A stretch of DNA of 64,000 nucleotides. It comes from Persicaria tinctoria. Taxonomy: Eukaryota; Streptophyta; Magnoliopsida; Caryophyllales; Polygonaceae. Under the pieces are notes generated by a model, which saw only the letters and a program-made list of their open reading frames with translations, had not been told where the DNA came from and did no database searches. The position numbers and the translations under genes are program-made. The DNA lies in NCBI GenBank assembly GCA_037127255.1, contig JBANSL010000013.1, positions 13,474,688 through 13,538,687 of the forward strand, given 5' to 3'. Each line of letters opens with the position of its first letter. Positions within the stretch are counted from its first letter, which is position 1. Below are positions 1-12,597 of this stretch, one piece after another.

Positions 1-2378
1 ATCCCGCGATGCCGGCCGCCGGAGTACACGCCGGCGGCCGCGGTTTTCCGGTCGGGCCAAATGAGTTTTCTTTGAAGGAGACAAGCCCGCACCTTGGAGG
101 AGGACCATTGAACAAGGACAAGACGAGCTCGACCTATGATCTGGTGGAGCAAATGCAGTACCTTTATGTTAGGGTTGTGAAGGCGAGGGATTTGTCAGGG
201 TTCGGGGGAGGGGAGGTGTTGGCGGAGGTGAAGCTCGGGAACTACAAAGGGATCACAAAGAGGGTTGGGGGAGGCAATGCGGAGTGGGACCAGGTGTTTG
301 CTTTCTCCAAGGACTGTATACAGTCATCCATGGCGGAGATTCTGGTGAAGGAGAGGGAGAAAGATGAGTTCTTGGGTAGGGTTTGGTTCGATCTGAATGA
401 GGTTCCCAGGAGGGTTCCGCCGGACAGTCAATTGGCTCCACAGTGGTACCGGATGGAGGATAAGAAGGGCGATAAGTCGAAAGGGGGCGAGGTTATGGTG
501 TGTGTCTGGTTCGGGACTCAGGCCGATGAGGCGTTCGCAGAGGCGTGGCATTCGAAGGCGGCGAATGTGCATTTCGATGGGTTGGGGAGTATAAAATCGA
601 AGGTTTATCTGTCGCCGAAGCTCTGGTATCTGAGGGTTTCTGTAATTGAAGCTCAAGATGTGATCTTGGGGGAGAAGAGCTCGTCTCTGATGAGGTACCC
701 GGAGCTGTTTGCGAAGGTGCAGGTCGGGAATCAGCTGCTGAGGACGAGGATTTCGGGTCCTAGCTCGACGAGGAGCCTGTCGAATCCATACTGGAATGAG
801 GACTTGATGTTCGTGGTGGCTGAGCCGGTGGAGGATTACGTGGTGGTGTCGCTGGAGGACCGAGTTGGGCCAGGCCGGGAGGAGACTGTTGGGAGGGTTA
901 TTGTGCCGGTGCAGGCGATTGAGAGGAGGTTGGATGATAAGGCTGTGACCTCTAGGTGGCTAAACCTCGACAATCACTTCGGAAGCCTGACTGATTCCAA
1001 GGGCTTGACGAGGTTTGGCCCTCGGATTCACATCCGAGCCTCGCTTGATGGAGGATACCATGTGCTTGATGAGGCGACGATGTATAGCAGTGATCTCAGG
1101 CCGACTGCAAAGCAGCTCTGGAAGCCCCACATTGGCGTGCTCGAGATGGGTATCTTGGGCGCCACAGGGCTGATGCCGATGAAGATCAAGGAAGGCAAAG
1201 GGGGAACCACGGATGCTTATTGTGTCGCGAAGTATGGGCAGAAATGGGTGCGAACGAGGACGGTTGTAGACAGCTCGTCGCCCAAGTGGAACGAGCAGTA
1301 CACCTGGGAAGTGTTTGATCCTTGCACTGTGATCACCATTGGTGTATTCGACAATTGCAGGCTTGACAGGAACATTGCCAGTGCTACTGGCGCCAGGGAT
1401 TCGCGCATTGGGAAGGTTCGGATCCGTCTCTCTACGCTTGAGACTGATCGGGTTTACACGCACTCGTACCCGCTGCTGATGCTGCACACCTCCGGTGTCA
1501 AGAAGATGGGAGAGGTCCATTTGGCTGTGAGGTTTACGTGTGCGAACATGGGCAATATGCTTCATATGTACAACTTACCATTGCTTCCGAAGATGCACTA
1601 TGCCCACCCACTAGCCGTGAGCCAGCTCGAGAACCTGCGGTACCAGGCCATGAACGTCGTTGCTAACAGGCTGACTCGGGCAGAGCCGCCTTTGGGGAGA
1701 GAGGTGGTCGAGTACATGCTTGATCATGACTCCCACATGTGGAGCATGAGGAGGAGCAAGGCTAACTTCTTCAGGCTGATGACTGTCCTCTCCGGTCTCG
1801 TTGCTGCATCTCGGTGGGTGGAGGCGATGAGGAGCTGGCAAAGACCTGTTTACTCGACACTCTTCGTGATCTTCTTCCTGTTGCTCGTTCTCCTTCCGGA
1901 GCTGATCATCCCGACTTTGCTGCTGTACATGGCCTTTGTCGGAATGTGGAGGTACAGGCTGCGCCCGAAGCATCCACCACACATGGATACCCGCCTCTCC
2001 CACGCTGACAGCGTGTACCCAGATGAGCTGGACGAGGAATTTGACTCCTTCCCTACTAGCCGGAGCGCTGAGGTTGTCAGGATGAGGTATGACCGGCTGA
2101 GGAGCGTGGCGGGTAGGATACAGTCTGTAGTCGGGGACATGGCGACACAAGGAGAGAGATTCCAGGCACTGCTGAGCTGGAGGGACCCTAGGGCGACGTT
2201 CCTGTTCGTGATCATCTGTCTCATGGCTGCTGTCGGATTCTACGCGGTGCCAATCAGGGTGGTTGTGGCTCTCTGGGGATTGTATGCTTTAAGGCCACCA
2301 AGGTTCCGTAGCAGGATGCCCAGTCAGGCCTTGAGCTTCTTCAGGAGACTGCCTTCGAACGCAGACAGCTTGCTTTAG
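1..2378 (+). CDS. Multiple C2 domain and transmembrane region protein (MCTP3/4- or FTIP-like), 5' end possibly outside window
   Basis: Single-exon ORF, 789 aa from the ATG at position 9; the frame stays open to the window edge, so the true start may lie upstream. Three C2 domains sit at about residues 50-150 (begins MQYLYVRVVKARDL), 205-330 (LWYLRVSVIEAQDV) and 375-500 (IGVLEMGILGATGL). A PRT_C region follows, with two hydrophobic stretches near residues 618-650 and 735-765, and the protein ends RRLPSNADSLL. The upstream sequence resembles the short N-terminal tail of three-C2 MCTPs (LKET.PHLGGG, then STYDLVEQMQYLY). The family is known for ER-plasma membrane tethering at plasmodesmata and for trafficking of mobile regulators such as FT; that role is inferred here. 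The first C2 is divergent: the Asp-containing DPY motif expected after the first strands is absent (reads GGGEVLAEVKLGNYKG). It converges on the receptor kinase to the right. Confidence 0.9.
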   Translation, partial: PAMPAAGVHAGGRGFPVGPNEFSLKETSPHLGGGPLNKDKTSSTYDLVEQMQYLYVRVVKARDLSGFGGGEVLAEVKLGNYKGITKRVGGGNAEWDQVFAFSKDCIQSSMAEILVKEREKDEFLGRVWFDLNEVPRRVPPDSQLAPQWYRMEDKKGDKSKGGEVMVCVWFGTQADEAFAEAWHSKAANVHFDGLGSIKSKVYLSPKLWYLRVSVIEAQDVILGEKSSSLMRYPELFAKVQVGNQLLRTRISGPSSTRSLSNPYWNEDLMFVVAEPVEDYVVVSLEDRVGPGREETVGRVIVPVQAIERRLDDKAVTSRWLNLDNHFGSLTDSKGLTRFGPRIHIRASLDGGYHVLDEATMYSSDLRPTAKQLWKPHIGVLEMGILGATGLMPMKIKEGKGGTTDAYCVAKYGQKWVRTRTVVDSSSPKWNEQYTWEVFDPCTVITIGVFDNCRLDRNIASATGARDSRIGKVRIRLSTLETDRVYTHSYPLLMLHTSGVKKMGEVHLAVRFTCANMGNMLHMYNLPLLPKMHYAHPLAVSQLENLRYQAMNVVANRLTRAEPPLGREVVEYMLDHDSHMWSMRRSKANFFRLMTVLSGLVAASRWVEAMRSWQRPVYSTLFVIFFLLLVLLPELIIPTLLLYMAFVGMWRYRLRPKHPPHMDTRLSHADSVYPDELDEEFDSFPTSRSAEVVRMRYDRLRSVAGRIQSVVGDMATQGERFQALLSWRDPRATFLFVIICLMAAVGFYAVPIRVVVALWGLYALRPPRFRSRMPSQALSFFRRLPSNADSLL

Positions 2379-3306
2379 ACCTTAGTGTAGAGCAATCAGC
2401 AATGAAACAATGATGGCATATTTAGTTCTGTGTTGGTATGTTATTTACTGTGTATGTGTGGGTAAAGGGATTATGTTTGGCTGTAGGGATTGAGGCGTTT
2501 TAGCCCTTTTGTATTTTGGATCCCTCCAGTTCACTAGTTCTAGTTCTAGTTTGGTTAACTGGTTCATGGTAGGGTTGCCTTTTGTGTAGGTTTAGGAAAC
2601 TAAATCATATTTATGTTCAATTCGTATGTTAAATGCCCTTTGTTCTTCAGTAGTTTAGATGAACAAAATGGAACTGCCACTGACAATTGCAGAGAGCGCA
2701 CCTTAGCATTGTGAATAGACGATTGAAATCTTGATGCTCAGCTGATTAATCCTTAGCACATTTCCATGGCTGCTGACTTCTGCAACAATAGAATAACTAG
2801 AATAACTACACTGAAAAAATGTACAGTATCTGAAATGCAAATATCAGATGGGCCAAGGTGAATTGGCCCAATTGTGTACACCCCAAATTTTCAGCTGGGC
2901 CTGGAAATTAACTAAGAGTCTCCTTCGCAGAAATCCAACAGATGCAGCCAAGCTGTTCTAGTAAGGCTGTAAAAAGTCTGTGAAAGAGGAGATTGACCCT
3001 GCAAACTGCAAAGATAAGAACAGAGGATAAGTCCAAATAGTTCACATGACAAATACAGGCGAACTCCCCATTGACAATAACAAGGAGAATGTGATTGAGC
3101 AAGTTCAATGTGTTGTTGATGTATCATATGGCCTGTGTTGTTTAACTCAATGAGGAACCTTTATTGATTCGAAACCCCCATATGGTTGTTTTCTTGTGAA
3201 AACATTGCAATGCACAAAAAATGCCCTTTGATTCCTACTCTAAAAAGGTCTAAAAAACTAAGCCCTTTGGAGAATTGAAGCTATACAGTCTTTATGCAAA
3301 AGCCCC
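2379..3306. other. Intergenic 3' flanks of two convergent genes
   Basis: No coding ORF of note. The left part is T-rich sequence typical of a plant 3' UTR for the MCTP gene; the right part is the 3' flank of the minus-strand receptor kinase. I see no repeat or RNA gene. Confidence 0.6.
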
Positions 3307-6300
3307 TCAAGCCCAGAACCTGTCATTCAGGGATTGCCTGGGGGGGAGAAGGCCCCCATGTTCGCTCATGCTACCCTTTAATTTATTGAAGAATGGTTTG
3401 CTTCTGATCGTCTTCAACGGACCTGAGCGGTTGCCATGCTGAATCGGCAATGCCACTCGCTTCCCTCCGAAGTTTGAAGCTGAAAACGGTCTGTTTTCGG
3501 TGTCTTCAAGCGGGCCAGAGCTATAGTCCATTGTTATGAATGCAGAACCTTGGCCGTAGTTTAAGCCAGGTGAAAGGCCACCTGCGTTCCACCAGCTGCT
3601 ATCGGATGGACCCATGTCACTGTTCGAATCTGGATCAGGGACCGAAGAACCCAGCTGGCTAGCATAATCCCCACAGGTTTCATCACCGTCGTTGTAGATC
3701 AGCTTCAGTGCTTGCACAACTTCACCCATGAATGGCCTGTGAGTCACCTCCGGATGTACGCACATCGAGGCTATGGCAGCTACCTTAGCAATGTCGTTGA
3801 AGTTGTAGGTTCCTGCCAAGGAAGGGTCCACCAACTGTTCTAAGCCTTCCCTGCTGGTCAAGAAAGGCCTTGCCCATGTTACCAGGTTCTCGTCTCCCTC
3901 CGGTTGGGACATATCCACGGGCCTTTTTCCTGTCAGAAGCTCCAATAGCACAACACCATAACTGTAGACATCGCTTTTGACAAGGAGGTGGCCCGTCATT
4001 GCATACTCTGGGGCAACATACCTGAAAATTGCAAATTATCGGTAAGAAAAATCTTCCTTATGTTTGATAAAGAAACTATTGGTTGTTGGGCATCTCATTT
4101 ACTCAGTATTTCAGGGCAATCAGGCACATTTGAAGTGGAAATACAAAAACAGCATACAAGCCGAAGAGAGATCAGGTGCTTCAGGTACCACAAAACCCAT
4201 CTGAAACTTGATTCAAGAAGAAATTATTGGCCTTTCTTCTGGCTTCTGTTAAAAATTTGATGAAGAAAAGATTATGTGTTGACCAAGATTACATACCCAA
4301 AAGTTCCCATAACCCTTGTGGAGACATGATGACTTCCTTCGGTTGCTTCTCGGGCCAATCCAAAGTCCGACACCTTAGGTGTGAAGTCATCCTCCAATAG
4401 AACATTACTGGCCTTGAAATCACGGTGAATAACTCGAGGATTAGAATCCTCGTGGAGATAAGCCAGTCCTCTGGCTGAACCAATGGCAATCTTCATCCTA
4501 GCATCCCAGTCTAGAGCTCCCTTTTCCCTGTCTGGACCTGAAAGACAGAAAATCCATAAAGCATATAATCGTTATGCAACAGCAATCAAGAGAATACATA
4601 ATCAAACTAGACTATCAGCTGACATGGTTGAACCTTCATTTTCTTAATTTTTTTGGGGAAGGTTCTATAGTTTGAACTTTTGATAAAATTGGAAAGAAAC
4701 AAAACAAGAAAAAAAACATACCATGCAAATGGGAATCAACACTTCCATTGCGAACCAGCTCATAAACCAAGCAGCGCATCTGCCCTTCAATGCATATACC
4801 AATCAGCTTTACTAGATTACGATGGTGCAACCGGCTTAGAATCCCCACTTCTGCAATAAATTCACGGTCCCCATTTTGATTCTCTCTTGTAAGCAACTTC
4901 ACTGCTGCCTCCGTTCCATCTTCTAAAACTCCATGATAGACCCTTCCAAATCCTCCTTCTCCCAAAATTCTCCTTCTACTAAACTTTTCTGTTGCCTTCT
5001 CCAGTTCTGCAAGTGAAAAGGTTTTCATAGAGAGGGCACATGTAGGCATGGAGGAAAACAGTGACATTGATGTTGAGCTTGCAGGACTGCTTGAAAGAGT
5101 ATATCCAGGTCCTGCATAAAAAGGGCATAAACTAATCATAAGCTTTGGCTGTATATATGACCAAAAAACACATAAAGCTTGTTCTTGGATTGGCTCTGGG
5201 TGTTGGGTATGAAGGCAAAGTAAAATACAAACACTTGACAAATTAAAATGGTCCAGAGAGTGCTTATACAGCAAACATAGCAATTGTGTTCTTTCCTGTA
5301 GCAAAAGACACAAAATAGTGATATAGCATGCTATACGTAAGGCACTTGAATAGCTGTGAGGGTTACCCACAATGTGCAAAAGAGATTCATCAGATTTTAT
5401 TGATTATCTTTCACAGTATGATGGACCAGAATGAATAAGAGTGGGACATTACCGGTTCTCTTATTCATTGGAGGGAGTATAGGACCCACAGCATTTGATG
5501 GTTTTCTAACCTTCCTGCATTTTGTAATGATACAAACAGCAGCGAAAAAACACAGGGATACAACAACAGCAGAAAAAACAATGAGGAACAACATAGTTCT
5601 GGTATCCTTTCTGTGATTTTTCCTTCTAACATCGGCAGTAATTGGGTCTTGCCCACCTACAGTGCTTCCACTTGGACCAATTCCCACAGAACCAGATGGC
5701 GATGAAGGAATTCCTGAAAAAACAACAGCTTCAGTATATGTACAATAGAACTTGACCATAAACACAAACATATCTCCAGAAAGTACCTGGATAGGTAATG
5801 GAAACCACTTCATAGCTGCCAAAAAGAGTTCTATTTAGTGGGACTTCCTTCGGCCAAAATCGCTCAGAAATTAGTGTTGCGGTAGTGTTGTCAAACTTAT
5901 TACCCAGAGGAACTAAGTTTATATCTACTACTGTCCTTTCCTGATCCTGGGAATCAGCACTAGCACCTACTATCTGTACTTGACTGTGTTTGAGAAACGT
6001 GCCTGCTGCAACCTCAATTTCAAGTTCATTCACTTCAGGAAAGAGAGCATACACAACTACATTCAAAAGCAGTCTAACTTTCATTGGAATGACACAGCCA
6101 CAAGGAGATCCAATTGGTTTTGAAGTAAGTGGATCCAAACAAGTTTGCCCACAACCTGCAAAGAATCTAGATTAGAATCTAAAGGTTTATCTTATTTTTG
6201 CTGTTTAGTTTAACAATAGTTGTATAAGTCATTGGGATAGAACAGTTTCAGCTGATGACAGTAACATATTTCACGGTTGATGCTATTGCTACCCAATCTC

Positions 6301-9300
6301 CAACCTTAAATAAATGAAAAAGCATTCCTAAGACCTTAAGATATCTTACACATCTTTCTGATTCCAAAACAATTACCTGGGGCAGCTGCAGGAGCTGGGG
6401 GCAAGGCTACATAAGGCCGTCTGTGATGGTGATGGTGATGGCGATGATGGTGATGGTGTTTTGGTAATACTTTGCTGGAAGGAGCAGCAGCTGAACCTGG
6501 ATGGGAATGTAAACAGTCAATATAACGACCGACGCAAAAGTTTTGAGGATTTAAGTCAACAAAAATACCTGGATTTGTCAAGGAAGGTGCAGAAGAAGGG
6601 GAAGGGGAGCGGTCATAGGGAGCTATAGGAATCCGCAAATGTGTTGGTTTTGAAGGCAAGAAAATCCCAAGTAAATGCACTGCAAATGAAAAATATCACA
6701 AATAACAAACAAAAGGAGCTTAGCATAATTGTTAACAATTTGGGGAAATTATAAAGTTGGCATATCTTAAAACCACCCCATATTGAGATTATGTAAGGGT
6801 TTATAAAGTTAGATCTTGTGATTAGGCATTTAAAAGTTTAGCTATTATGAAGGCCTTATAAAGTTAGATGGCTTGTTAAGTATTTGCAAATTTTGATGTT
6901 ATGAAGGGTTTACAAAGACATCAGCAAATTAAATAGATGAAAACAAATAAGAAAATTCTGCCATCTAAATGGACACTCACACACAAAATTATAAATAGGT
7001 TGGAAGTATTCGTCACGTAAAGGAGGAGAAATGATTAGATAGAAAGAATAGGGTGAAATGTCAGAATACCGCAAAAGCAGAGGAATCTAATAGGAGACAG
7101 AGAATAATAGACTGGTGTCATCAGTTCACTTTGTTTGCAGACAACAACTATTCAAGCCAAGACTGTCTGTATTTTCAGGTAAGAGGACAAAATCCAGAAA
7201 TATGATCTTCATGGAAGGCACCCTCAAATAGTCAAATAACACTTCTATTGCAGGACAACACTGGGTGTAGACATCAGTACCAACTACCAAGTTTTTGGCA
7301 TCAACAACACATAAAAGGACAATAAGCATCATTTTATATTCATCCAAATCCTAATTAGCCTATTTTCCCTTTATTTCTTCCAATGCCAAGTGAATGACAA
7401 CTGACAATCATCCCAGACCCTCCTCCATGCAGTTAAAAATCAAAGGGGTAAAGTATTTATTGGATATATACGAGGATGAGATTGTTAATGGAAAGCATTT
7501 AAGCAATCATTCTCCACAGGATTGGAAAAGGAATAATTCCCACTAGAAACCAACCTTAAAATGTATCATATCCATGTTCAATTTCACAACACATTTGCAT
7601 TACTTTTTCAAGAACGAAGTTTGCATAGTGAATATCAAGCAAACATGAAGAGTCAAATGGAAATTAGAAATAAAACTTCTTACCATCAGGTAACCGCTCC
7701 TTAGTGATGGGGTGTAATAAGCTAGGAAGATCAGTAGGAGACAGGTATTTATCTTTCAACGAATATACTGTACAGAGAAGGAGAACAACAAGCATGAGAT
7801 GATTTTGTTTTGCATGAAAGAGACAATTTAGCCTATATTCTATTATTAAGACGGAAAGACAGGGCCAATGAAGATATTTTTGCATTTCAAAATAGTTGAG
7901 AATCTTTGAGTTCAGATCATCCTCGAGAGGCAGCATTGGGGCCATTTGGTTGAATACAATTATGTTCACCAACAAAAGGTTCAAAGCTCTGGAGTTTAAT
8001 CATTTCGCATGTAAGGGTGTGGATTGCGTATGATCATAATTCTAAGGCACTGTTGAAGTCTACAATGCACTTATAATGGGAATTTGGATGCACTTTTGGG
8101 AGGTTAAATTATAATGCACATTAGGGTTTTTTCCGTTGACATTAAACCTTATTTAAGGATTAATCATAATGACATTATAATTATAATTCACTTTTCCAAT
8201 ACATAACGATACTATAATTAATGCAATCCAAACACAGGGTATGGGATCAGCCATTTGGAGTAGGATTGGATTTCAAACGTAGCCACCTTCAATATCAAGA
8301 TCCGTCTAATATGGCATTTTGAATCGAAATGACAAACTTTTCCTTTATGGGCAGCAGAAGGCACCCGCCTAAGTCAACGGTCACCACAATTGACTTGAAT
8401 AGTAGGAAAGTTTGCTGTATAGATACACCACGCATCATCGCTTATAAATTTTCGTTATGTGCCTTTCGTTATTCCTACTCCTATCCAAAGTTCCTCTGAA
8501 AACCAATTCTATTGAAAGTTCGACACAAATTAGCAAGTGCCAATTATTGTAAGGCCATCTCCAACAACTTCTCCGAAATGGGAACTCAAAAGACCTATTT
8601 TCCAAATTATTTTTTCTTTTAACTCCAACAACTTCTCCATTTAGAAGCTTTGGAGAAGTATTTGTGTTTTGAAGAATGCTGCAGATTTGGGAAAGTATCT
8701 CTATCTCCTTCAATGAGATGGAGAATGAGTTAGACCAAAATAAGGTTTGAAATTCTCAAAAAAAAAAACCGAAAAATCCATAAAATGGGAAAGTTGTTGG
8801 AGATCCTCTAAAATGTCACAAGATATGTGTGAATGCTTTCAAAGTGGAAATATTGATACTCTTTTCTTCTCTTATATAGAGAGGACAAATGGCATTTTTT
8901 CAAGACTTATGACTTGATCGTTGTACAAGGTTTAAGGCAACAACTTATCCTCTTTGGGACATAATAAGATTTTTCGAGACTAAGTTCATCAATAGGTCCT
9001 ACTAAATTAAGTAAAGAAATATTTTAATTGCGTGCCATTTACTTAACCCATTTTAATTGCAAGGGTTTATAACGAACTTCTTTAACTTCCATTTTAGGCA
9101 CTAAGACAACACATTATCAAATTATGTGATTGTTCTCTATTGTTCATGAAATTTTCGATTATCATAGATTATCACCCTTTTTCTTGTTAAAATCACATAG
9201 ATAACTACTCATTATCCTTCAAAAAAGAGCGTCATCTTCATGTAGATAAAAAACATAGCAAGTTTGATTCTTCATCACTATACAATGAAACTACATGCCA

Positions 9301-10169
9301 AATAAATGGGAACAACGTACATAACTACCCGACAAAACCAAGAAACAAAATCCCCATAAAATCCATGATATTACCAAAAATTCACTAGCTAGTTGAGGTG
9401 TGTACTTTCTTTCAGAATACATTTAGATTTTGTCAACATCAATGTATTCTCCTTGACACACATATATATAATACCAGCAAAATGAGTGCTGTTGAAGAAA
9501 GGGACACAACAAGTTTGGCAACAATTTCAAGTATTTTCACCTAAAACTAAGTGGCATTACATGTGTGTTTACCAGATACAACATAGAAGTCAAGTTGAGA
9601 GTTTGTGCTCGCTTTTTTTGTAATAGTTCATTATTTCTGATGTCAAACATCCAACCCAGGTTACCCAGGCCTTGCAAAATTTCCAGCAGAAAATTTATCT
9701 TACACCAAAATATCATAATGCACCCCACCAAAATTGCTACTATTTCATATTCCTAACACTCACTTGGCACATGAATTTTTTCCTCTTCACATCAAAGCTT
9801 GATTTTGGTTTCCAAAATTGCACATTATAATCAGAAACTAAACTCAAACTTCCATTTCGTTAATGGAGGATGGGTGGAATCATTAACAAACGCATCATTT
9901 GATAGGAGCCTGAAGAATTCAAATAACCGAGGCCGCTCAATTGAATAGGGAAACGATGAGAATTATCAAAGTGCGAACCCCCGAAATGTTAAACAAGCCA
10001 ACTCCGAAGGTAATACAATTAGGAATAACATAACAAACAGGGAAACTGGAAAGAGTACAGTACCTTGAGAGGCGGTGACCGCATTGAGCGGACCAACGAG
10101 AAGAACGACAACGACAAAGAGCCACATCTTCCAAAGCATAAATACCGGAAACAACTCCAACGAATCCAT
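3307..10169 (-). CDS. ALE2: Receptor-like serine/threonine kinase, ALE2 (ABNORMAL LEAF SHAPE 2) type, nine coding exons
   Basis: Exons in minus order: 10169-10064, 7767-7684, 6679-6569, 6496-6377, 6155-5787, 5713-5453, 5111-4722, 4537-4297, 4021-3307. All junctions are GT-AG and the sum is 2397 nt, an open frame of 798 aa. The first seven introns are all phase 1. The order is signal peptide ([11 protein letters not shown]), Pro/Ser linker with a His-rich run ([12 protein letters not shown]), Cys-containing ectodomain (CGQTC, GSPCGCV), one membrane helix ([21 protein letters not shown]), then kinase: Gly loop GEGGFG, catalytic Lys in AAVKLL, HRDFK, SDFGLA, YVAPEY. The C-terminal tail ([27 protein letters not shown]) is characteristic of ALE2. 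In Arabidopsis ALE2 acts with ACR4 and ALE1 in protoderm identity and cuticle formation; the function here is inferred. The Met at 10139 is an alternative start. Exon 2 and the N-terminus are the least certain parts. Confidence 0.88.
8550..8811. mobile_element. Harbinger/Tourist-like MITE in ALE2 intron 1
   Basis: Inverted ends GGCCATCTCCAACAACTT (from 8553) and AAGTTGTTGGAGATCCTC (to 8808) are flanked by a TAA duplication at 8550-8552 and 8809-8811. A size near 256 bp and a 3-bp TAA TSD fit non-autonomous PIF/Harbinger elements. It lies inside the first intron of the receptor kinase gene. Confidence 0.65.
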
Positions 10170-10560
10170 CAGATGATAAATAAACAAATCGAGTCCAATT
10201 CCAGTCGTCCGGAAACGAAGCAGATTTCCTCCCGCGGTGATTTTAGGGTTCCACTCCAGCAGCAAAATCAACGGCCACTCCACTCCTCACCAGCAAGCAA
10301 GACGCCGAAAAGCTCAAAAAGCAAAACTATCTCACAATTTGAAAATCCCGGGAGCAAGAGGCAGCAGAGGGAACCACCATGGACGAACTCACCGGCAGAA
10401 AAGAGAAGGCCTAGCTTGTAGAGCGAGTGCAATGTGAGCGCGGAAACGGCATTCACGGATCCACGAAATGGCGGTGAAGATCCGAAGGGAGCAAGGCGAC
10501 GACGCTAGGTTTTCCAGAGTAGCAAAGCGAGCTACTGCAGCGAGAGAGAGAGAGGGGAGA
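10170..10560 (-). promoter_or_regulatory. 5' UTR and probable leader intron of the ALE2-like gene
   Basis: Upstream of the signal-peptide exon, the minus strand carries a (CT)n/(GA)n tract near 10540-10555 and a candidate donor (CCG followed by GTGAGT) near 10388-10392. This suggests a 5' UTR intron or an alternative first exon: a short ORF starting at 10456 runs into that donor. No TATA box was assigned. Only transcript data would choose between the two first-exon models. Confidence 0.4.
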
Positions 10561-11260
10561 AAACGGAGATCTTCGAAAATGGAGTTTGGGGGAAGGGAAG
10601 GTGGGAGTTTGGAGTGGCGCTTTTATTGCAGCGTGGCTTTCCGTTCGTTTCGGGCACTGCCTTTCGCTAAGTGTAGTTGTCCGAAGCGGGGTCCACGCTC
10701 CCCTTTACGCGCGTGCACTGTACTCCCCGTCGGAAATGAGAGAAGATGCGGTTAATTTCATTTTTTTGGAAATAATTGCGCGTATTTTCGCTGGCTAATT
10801 AAGGTCGCGATAAGATCTCCATTAATTTGTGGTGTTTTTGGATTTTCAAATACATCTATTATTACCTAATTTAATTATTTTATCAATTAATCTCTTATAT
10901 CACCACTTCGAACTGTTAAAAATGCAAATAATGTGATTGATATGAAATCGTTTGCTTGTATTAGTGTTACTTAGACTTATTTTTTCGACCCCTAATTTTA
11001 CTTGTTTGTTTTTTTATCTTTTTTCCGACCTCTTAACTTAATCAAACAAAATGTCTATTGTGTATTTTGGAACTCTTCCTTAATTGCTTAAATTCATACC
11101 ATGTGTTAATATATGAACAAGTATCGTTAATTTAATATATTCTCTTTAAGCAAAGATATTATTTGAGATGATATACTAACGAGTAAAGTGAGGTATGTAT
11201 TAATTACATGAGATATCATTTCGTTTATTCCGGATACTATAATCTATACATCTATCTATC
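10561..11260. other. AT-rich intergenic DNA upstream of the ALE2-like gene
   Basis: Probable promoter side of the minus-strand kinase gene, followed by AT-rich sequence leading into the Helitron array. The short ORFs here show no recognisable domain. Confidence 0.5.
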
Positions 11261-11261
11261 T

Positions 11262-12190
11262 ATTAATATTACTAATTCTGTTAGTATTTTGCTGGCGTGT
11301 CACGCCCACAATTAAAGTTGAATTTTTTATTCAAATGAGATTTTCTTATTGGTCAATATTATTATGGAAACTTTAAAATATTTGTTTCCTATTTTCAATA
11401 TGATTTGAATCCATTTTCTTTTTTTTATTTTCGGTTATATTTTCGTAAATATTGAGACATGTTCCGATTGCAATATATTTATCTATCTATTAATATTACT
11501 AATTCTGCTATCATTTTGCTCACGTGTCACGCTCACAATTAAAGTTGAATTTTTTATTTAAATGAGCTTTTCTTATTGGTCAATATTATTATGGAAACTT
11601 TAAAATATTTGTTTCCTATTTTAAATATGATTTGAATCCATTTCCTTTTTTTTCGGTTATATTGTCGTAATTATTGAGACATGTTTCCATTTTTTTTTTC
11701 CGATTGCAATATATCTATTAATCTATCTATCTATCTATCTATCTATCTATTAATATTACTAATTCTGCTAGCATTTTGCTGACGTGTCACGCTCACAATT
11801 AAAGTTGAATTTTTTATTCAAATGAGCTTTTCTTATTGGTCAATATTATTATGAAAACTTTAAAATATTTTTTTCCTATTTTAAATATGATTTGAATCCA
11901 TTTCCTTTTTTTTTATTTTCGGTTATATTGTCGTAAATATTGAGACATGTTCCGATTGCAATATATATATTACTAATTCTGCTAGCATTTTGCTGACATG
12001 TCACGGCCACAATTAAAGTTGAATTTTTTATTCAAATGAGATTTTCTTATTGGTCAATATTATTATGGAAACTTTAAAATATTTGTTTCCTATTTTAAAT
12101 ATGATTAAAATCCATTCCCTTTTTTAAAAAAAATTCGGTTATATTGTCGTAAATATTGAGACATGTTTCCATTTTTTTTTCCGATTGTAA
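11262..12190 (+). repeat. Tandem array of four Helitron 5'-end segments
   Basis: Units begin near 11262, 11489, 11750 and 11968 with ATTAATATTACTAATTCTG, then GTGTCACGCCCACAATTAAA, a TTATTGGTCAATATTATTAT block and TTCGGTTATATTGTCG, about 220-260 bp each. Most units are preceded by (TCTA)n microsatellite. The start motif and variable TCTA lead fit a plant Helitron 5' terminus; no 3' hairpin occurs between these units. Confidence 0.7.
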
Positions 12191-12597
12191 TATTCTCATA
12201 ATTCGTCTACATACATTGAACTTAAATTTGAATCTTGGTATATTTTATTTTTGGAAATTTATACTCTACATAGACTCATAAACCAATTGTTAGTTTATAA
12301 AATGCTACGGAGTATAAATTAACTTTCACATATGTTCATATTTTCTCACCAACCATGCAAGTATTTCATTTTCAAATAAATTAATCAAAGATGTACTCGG
12401 ATTGCCTGCATTCATTATCTTAACGGATTGAATTCATTTAAATATTTGTTTATTATATCACATTTATCCCAATCATGTTAAAATTTACTACTCTCTCTAT
12501 TCGTTTAGCTTAATATGTTGTTTAATATTCATTCACGCTTTGTTAGGATGGTAAAAATTATATAAAATATTATTTTTTTTCAATTTTTTTATAATAG

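Noticed and set aside
960..2224. Several long minus-strand ORFs opposite the MCTP gene
   Set aside because: They are shadows of the MCTP frame with no recognisable domain; the plus frame matches a known family throughout.
7126..7984. The minus ORFs at 7126-7347 and 7664-7984 as complete ALE2 exons
   Set aside because: Only the 7767-7684 part has matching GT-AG borders and phase; the rest extends into intron sequence.
10065..10798. Plus-strand ORFs over the ALE2 5' region
   Set aside because: Basic, low-information frames opposite the 5' UTR and signal-peptide exon; no domain and no splice continuity.
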